NCBI RefSeq assembly: GCF_050485565.1 | Contig: NZ_JBJHBQ010000003.1 | Span: 240,259 to 304,258, forward strand | Length of the DNA: 64,000 nt | From: Glycocaulis sp050485565 | Lineage (GTDB): Bacteria; Pseudomonadota; Alphaproteobacteria; Caulobacterales; Maricaulaceae | Reading direction: 5' to 3' | Shown here: positions 60,017 through 64,000 of the stretch, piece by piece | Numbering within the stretch: the stretch's first letter is position 1 | Layout of the letters: each line of letters starts with the position of its first letter | The notes under the pieces: model-generated | Seen by the model: only the letters and a program-made list of their open reading frames with translations | The model's database searches: none | What the model was told of the DNA's origin: nothing | Program-made: the position numbers and the translations under genes

Positions 60017-62269
60017 CTAAACCTGCCCTCTCGGCGCAAAACGGCCAGCGCGGGAAAAGCCCTTCGGTGCGAGGCGTCCGGCCTGCGCGCGCTTGCCAAG
60101 GAAGAGCTTCCAGTCTTCCACCGGGTGCTTGCGCCCTGCCCCGTCACTCCAGGTCAGGCCCTCTTCGGCGGCAAACACCGTGACATCGCTCACCTCCCCG
60201 CCCTTGCCGCCCAGCAGACGCACGCCCTTGCCGCGCGTCATCTCCGGGATCTCATCAAGAGCGAAGACGAGCAGCTTGCGGTTCTCGCCGATAACGGCGG
60301 CAGAATCGCCTTTGGCCTCGGTGACCACGATCACTTCGGCACCCTCGACGAGATTCACCAGCTGGCGGCCTGCGCGCTTGATGGCGGGCAGTTCCGCCTC
60401 CGGCACGAGGAAGCCATGGCCGGAGCTGGACGCAATCAGCAGCTTGCGCGCCGGGTCATGCTTCACCAGCGCCAGCGGAGCCGAGCTTTCATCGATATCG
60501 ATCTGCAGGCGCACCGGCTCGCCAAAGCCGCGCCCGCCCGGCAGTTTTGACGCATCCAGCGTAAACACCCGGCCATCGGTGGCAAACAGGAGAAGCTTGT
60601 CGGTCGTCTCGCAGCGCACGGCAAAGGCCGTCTCGTCGCCATCCTTGTGCTTCAGGCCTGAGAGGTCGTCCACATGGCCTTTGAGCGCGCGTATCCAGCC
60701 CTTTTCAGAGAGCACGACCGTCACCGGCTCTCGCACCACCAGCGCTTCTTCTACGCGGTCGGCCAGATCATCGGCCGGCGCATCGGCAAAATGGGTGCGG
60801 CGGCGGCCAATCGCGGTGCGCGGGCCGAAGCTCTCGCGCACGGCAGCGATTTCACCATCCACCTTCGCCCATTGCTGCTCGTCACTGGCAAGGAGGGCTT
60901 TCAACCCGGAACGCTCCTCGCCCAGCCGGTCAGATTCCGCGCGCAGCTCGATCTCCTCCAGCTTGCGAAGGGAGCGCAGGCGCATATTGAGGATCGCCTC
61001 GGCCTGCCGCTCGGAAAGCTGGAATTCGGCCATCAGATCGGGCTTGGGCTCATCACTCTCGCGGATAATGGCGATCACCCGGTCGAGGTTGAGGAAGCAG
61101 ATGATATAGCCCGCCAGCACTTCCAGCCGGTCTTCAACCTGCGCCAGACGGCGCGTGGCCCGGCGCACCACCACCTCGCGGCGATGGTCGAGCCATATCT
61201 GCAAGACCTCTTTCAGGCTCATCACGCGCGGCGCACCCTTGGGGTCCAGCACGTTGAGATTCAAAGGAAAACGTACTTCCAGATCGGTCGCCCGGAACAT
61301 GGATTCCATCAGCACGGCCGGATCAACCGTGCGCGCGCGCGGCTCCAGCACCAGGCGCACATCCTCCGCGCTTTCATCCATCACATCGGCGAGCAGCGGC
61401 AGCTTTTTCGCTTCCATCAGGCTGGCAATGCGTTCGACCAGCCGCGCCTTCTGGACCAGATAGGGAATCTCCGTGACGACGATGCGCCAGGTGCCGCGCC
61501 CCTGATCCTCTACCTCCCACTTGGCGCGCAGGCGGAAACCGCCCCGGCCCGTCTCATAGGCTTCAAGGATGGAGGCGGCAGGCTCCACGCAGATGCCGCC
61601 GGTGGGGAAGTCCGGCCCTTTGACGAATTTCGCCAGCGCGCGCACGTCTGCATCCGGTTTGGCGATCAGATGGCGCGCTGCATCGCAGATTTCAGCGGCA
61701 TTGTGGGGCGGGATGCTGGTCGCCATGCCGACCGCAATGCCCGTTGCGCCATTGGCCAGAAGGTTCGGGAACGCACCCGGCAGCACGACCGGCTCTTCCT
61801 CAGACCCGTCATAGGTCTTGCGGAAATCAACCGTGTCCTCGTCCATGTCTGCCAGCAGCAGGCGGGCCGCTTCGGTCAGGCGCGCCTCGGTATAGCGCAT
61901 GGCCGCCGCGCTATCGCCGTCCACATTGCCGAAATTGCCCTGCCCCTCGATCAGCGGATAACGGGCGGCAAAGTCCTGCGCCAGACGCACCAGCGCGTCA
62001 TAGACGGACTGGTCGCCATGCGGGTGGTATTTACCGATCACATCGCCAACCACGCGCGCAGACTTCTTGAACGCCGCGTCGGGATCCAGCTTTAGAAGGC
62101 GCATGGCGTGCAGGAGCCGCCGGTGAACGGGCTTCAGTCCGTCACGGGCATCGGGCAGAGCGCGCTGGGTAATGGTGGAAAGCGCATAGGCCAGATAGCG
62201 CGAGGACAGCGCATCCTCGAAGCGCTCAGGGAAAATGCGCCCTGCCTCACCAACCGGTTCGTGTCCCAT
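60017..62269 (-). CDS. parC: DNA topoisomerase IV subunit A
   Basis: Decatenates daughter chromosomes together with ParE. Length 750 aa. FEDALSSRYLAYALSTITQR opens the breakage-reunion domain; catalytic Tyr126 lies in AAAMRYTEARL. At the quinolone pocket HPHGDQSVYD has Gln87 and Asp91 where E. coli ParC has Ser80 and Glu84, which seems usual for this class. The C-terminal part (after about 500) is a beta-pinwheel shorter than that of GyrA. It is divergent from the DUF4365 gene. Confidence 0.96.
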   Translation of the reverse strand: MGHEPVGEAGRIFPERFEDALSSRYLAYALSTITQRALPDARDGLKPVHRRLLHAMRLLKLDPDAAFKKSARVVGDVIGKYHPHGDQSVYDALVRLAQDFAARYPLIEGQGNFGNVDGDSAAAMRYTEARLTEAARLLLADMDEDTVDFRKTYDGSEEEPVVLPGAFPNLLANGATGIAVGMATSIPPHNAAEICDAARHLIAKPDADVRALAKFVKGPDFPTGGICVEPAASILEAYETGRGGFRLRAKWEVEDQGRGTWRIVVTEIPYLVQKARLVERIASLMEAKKLPLLADVMDESAEDVRLVLEPRARTVDPAVLMESMFRATDLEVRFPLNLNVLDPKGAPRVMSLKEVLQIWLDHRREVVVRRATRRLAQVEDRLEVLAGYIICFLNLDRVIAIIRESDEPKPDLMAEFQLSERQAEAILNMRLRSLRKLEEIELRAESDRLGEERSGLKALLASDEQQWAKVDGEIAAVRESFGPRTAIGRRRTHFADAPADDLADRVEEALVVREPVTVVLSEKGWIRALKGHVDDLSGLKHKDGDETAFAVRCETTDKLLLFATDGRVFTLDASKLPGGRGFGEPVRLQIDIDESSAPLALVKHDPARKLLIASSSGHGFLVPEAELPAIKRAGRQLVNLVEGAEVIVVTEAKGDSAAVIGENRKLLVFALDEIPEMTRGKGVRLLGGKGGEVSDVTVFAAEEGLTWSDGAGRKHPVEDWKLFLGKRAQAGRLAPKGFSRAGRFAPRGQV

Positions 62270-62372
62270 GCCTCGCCTCGCGATTCGCCTTGGGACTTTT
62301 ATAAGCTATAGGGGGCTCTAGCTGCGAATGATCGGCGCAGCTTGCTCACGGTGTCCAACATGAAAGATTGCA

Positions 62373-63257
62373 ATGTCTTACAACCCAACTGAGAGAATCG
62401 GGGTGTCGCGTGTGGAAACGACAGTCACACAAGAGCTCGGCTGGATATTCCGGGAGCAGCTGGTCGCTGATTTTGGGATCGACGCACAGCTCGAAATTGT
62501 AGATGGGAACCCCACCGGAAAATTAATCGCCGCACAAATCAAATCTGGTGACAGCTATGCCGAAGAAAAAGACGATCATTTTATATTCAGAGGAAAATTG
62601 CGACATCTAGATTATTGGAATGACCACTCTTTGCCTGTTATCTTAATTCTATATATTCCGAAGTACGATAATATATACTGGCAAGTAGTTTCAGAAGAAA
62701 ATTTAACTCGTACGAATAAAACCTGGAAACTAAATATCCCCAAATCAAATATATTGAATTCACAATCAAAGTACAAACTTGGTCGCTTAGGCGACGGAAC
62801 TTTGCAACAACAGCGGCTAAGACAAGTTCAATTGCTAAAACCCACCCTTGAAAAATTGGCGTCTGGATCAGATTTATTCCTAGAGACAGAGGAATGGGTT
62901 CACAAGTCACTCGGGCGTGGAGATCTTAAACTTATTTTGACAAACAAAGATGGCTCTGAAAGTGTCGTTTTCCATAAAAGCCACTTTTATGCTGGATACA
63001 GTTTTTATGAAATACTACAGATTAGATTTCCATGGGCAAAAATATCCGTTGACGAGGATTATTATGATGTTAACTTTTGTGAAAGTGTATATGACATATA
63101 TAGCAAGTTGTACATTGAACTAGAGCCGATATATCCGTACAGAGTTGGAGCGGGAGAAGTTGCCTTTTATCGTTTGCGGATGGAAATTAGCGATTTTGGG
63201 AATCACATACTTCGCTTTTTGGATTATTTAGAGACTGGACACATTCCGAATTCATAG
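62373..63257 (+). CDS. DUF4365 protein, AT-rich accessory gene, putative PD-(D/E)XK nuclease
   Basis: Protein of 294 aa. The N-terminal 150 residues match DUF4365: RVETTVTQELGWIFREQL, then FGIDAQLEIVD with Asp37, and KLIAAQIKSGDSY with Gln55-Ile-Lys57, a D...QxK variant of the PD-(D/E)XK nuclease core. YWNDHSLPVILILY is also typical. The C-terminal 140 residues are not recognised. The gene is strongly AT-rich with many A/T third positions, unlike parC and recO, suggesting transfer. Its end overlaps the recO stop by 6 nt (TCATAG). Related domains occur in defence islands; here it is alone. Confidence 0.72.
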   Translation: MSYNPTERIGVSRVETTVTQELGWIFREQLVADFGIDAQLEIVDGNPTGKLIAAQIKSGDSYAEEKDDHFIFRGKLRHLDYWNDHSLPVILILYIPKYDNIYWQVVSEENLTRTNKTWKLNIPKSNILNSQSKYKLGRLGDGTLQQQRLRQVQLLKPTLEKLASGSDLFLETEEWVHKSLGRGDLKLILTNKDGSESVVFHKSHFYAGYSFYEILQIRFPWAKISVDEDYYDVNFCESVYDIYSKLYIELEPIYPYRVGAGEVAFYRLRMEISDFGNHILRFLDYLETGHIPNS

Positions 63258-63983
63258 AAGCAGTCCCGCCGATTCCAGCCGCTCAATCAAGCGCGTGCGC
63301 GCTTCGGGCAACACCTTGTCAGTCGGCCACAATACGCGCCGCTCGATGAAGTGGGCGGTCAGTTTCAGCCCGGCAGCTATATCGCCCGGCGAGACCTCGC
63401 CTGAGCCTGCCATGAAGCCCGGCAGGGCCAGCAGGCGGTCGGCATATTCGGCTCCGGCCTCTGCGCTGACCGCACGCCCGGTGCGGGGGCTGACATATTT
63501 GAGACCATGGGCCTGGCCGGTCGCGGCGCATTTCTTCAGATCCATGCCATAGCCGAGATCGGCCAGCAGGCCCGCCTCCCAGCTTATGTAGAGCGCGGGC
63601 CAGATATCGATATCGTTTAAGGACGATACCAGCACCTCGAACGCGCCGTAGACGGCCGGGTGGGCCTCACGCTCCGGCAAAGCCAGCACTGCCATGGCGC
63701 AGGCGGCATTAAGGCCCGATAGCGCCAGCGGATCATCCATCAGCGCGCCGGCATCGAGCGAGTCCGCTTCCAGCGCGTAATTACCCAGATGCTCGTCCAG
63801 CCTTGCCCGCCAGACCGCCCGCACGGCATTGCCCGGCTGCAGGATTGGCCGCATGGCCTTGGAGCGCCCGCCACGCACCAGACCGGGGTGACGTCCATGC
63901 TCCGGGGTGAGCAGCTCCACAATGGCGCTGGTCTCGCCGTAATTGCGCACAGCGATGATGCGGCCTGTGTCAGTCCATTCCAT
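63252..63983 (-). CDS. recO: DNA repair protein RecO
   Basis: RecFOR-pathway mediator that helps load RecA on SSB-coated DNA. Length 243 aa. An N-terminal OB-fold (WTDTGRIIAVRNYGETSAIV, then HPGLVRGGRS) precedes a helical domain. The usual zinc-binding Cys set is reduced to one (KKCAATG), as in many alphaproteobacterial RecO proteins. The start ATG is 63983, and only 17 bases remain to the window end. Confidence 0.93.
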   Translation of the reverse strand: MEWTDTGRIIAVRNYGETSAIVELLTPEHGRHPGLVRGGRSKAMRPILQPGNAVRAVWRARLDEHLGNYALEADSLDAGALMDDPLALSGLNAACAMAVLALPEREAHPAVYGAFEVLVSSLNDIDIWPALYISWEAGLLADLGYGMDLKKCAATGQAHGLKYVSPRTGRAVSAEAGAEYADRLLALPGFMAGSGEVSPGDIAAGLKLTAHFIERRVLWPTDKVLPEARTRLIERLESAGLLL

Positions 63984-64000
63984 GGGGGCCGTCTTTGACG

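Noticed and set aside
60674..62095. A 473-codon open frame opposite parC
   Set aside because: Antisense shadow of parC; no recognisable motif, and the parC reading is complete and conserved.
1..64000. CRISPR array, prophage or insertion sequence
   Set aside because: No regularly spaced direct repeats, transposase, integrase or phage structural genes were seen on either strand.

Overview
The window comes from a GC-rich alphaproteobacterial chromosome. Several gene orders are characteristic of that class: plsX-fabH-ihfA-merR, glyA-nrdR-ribD-ribE-ribBA-ribH-nusB-thiL, ubiquinol-cytochrome c chaperone divergent from bamE, ALA-synthase type hemA, MucR, and an Asp/Mg-type HemB. A PopA-like receiver-receiver-degenerate-GGDEF protein with an intact c-di-GMP inhibitory site points to the Caulobacter/Maricaulis/Hyphomonas side of the class. 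That placement is inference; the window has no rRNA. Genes are densely packed, with many 1-4 nt overlaps. There is no phage, IS element or CRISPR array.

Layout. 1-3605: ketoacid CoA-transferase scoAB (scoB cut by the window edge) behind a promoter with a palindromic operator, a YihY/BrkB membrane protein with its own terminator, and an alpha-methylacyl-CoA racemase. 3710-11843: PopA-like regulator, mfd, sdhE, an AT-rich trypsin-like protease gene, and recG. 11993-16360: DUF502 membrane protein, a DUF3089 protein that appears to lack its catalytic residues, and the LPS genes hldE and kdsA. 16407-25191: two converging operons, each starting at a TGATCC-N18-TA..A. promoter of the RpoE/ChrR type. 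They carry a class I CPD photolyase, a flavoprotein oxidoreductase, DUF1365, a cyclopropane-fatty-acid-synthase family methyltransferase, an SDR, an iron-sulfur (6-4) photolyase, DUF6134 and a ChrR-like cupin. This looks like a light/singlet-oxygen stress regulon combining DNA repair with lipid modification.

25244-28611: cysK, an orphan amino-acid binding protein, metC and tRNA-Pro(GGG). 28705-32864: MerR regulator, ihfA, fabH, plsX, cytochrome bc1 chaperone, bamE. 32947-41904: proton-pumping pyrophosphatase, then thiL, nusB and the riboflavin genes, nrdR and glyA. ribD has only its reductase half and ribBA has a degenerate cyclohydrolase half. 42189-49137: mucR, DUF6898, hemA, valine-degradation genes (3-hydroxyisobutyrate dehydrogenase, 3-hydroxyisobutyryl-CoA hydrolase, acyl-CoA dehydrogenase) interrupted by a VapBC-type toxin-antitoxin pair, and hemB. 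49143-53569: a Shedu-like DUF4263 gene, a TRIC-type channel, a 3-hydroxyisobutyrate-dehydrogenase-like reductase, flavin reductase, orphan motB, and the arginyl/leucyl-transferase gene. 53651-63983: TRAP transporter dctPQM, AI-2E family exporter, htpX-lemA, parC, an AT-rich DUF4365 gene, and recO.

Three AT-rich singletons (protease 9000-9746, Shedu-like 49143-49760, DUF4365 62373-63257) stand out from the GC-rich background. Each is fitted within a few bases of core genes and looks like a horizontally acquired accessory or defence gene. Two of the three sit beside a recombination gene (recG, recO). Only one stretch above 300 bp lacks a gene (1196-1500); it holds the BrkB terminator and the scoAB promoter/operator.
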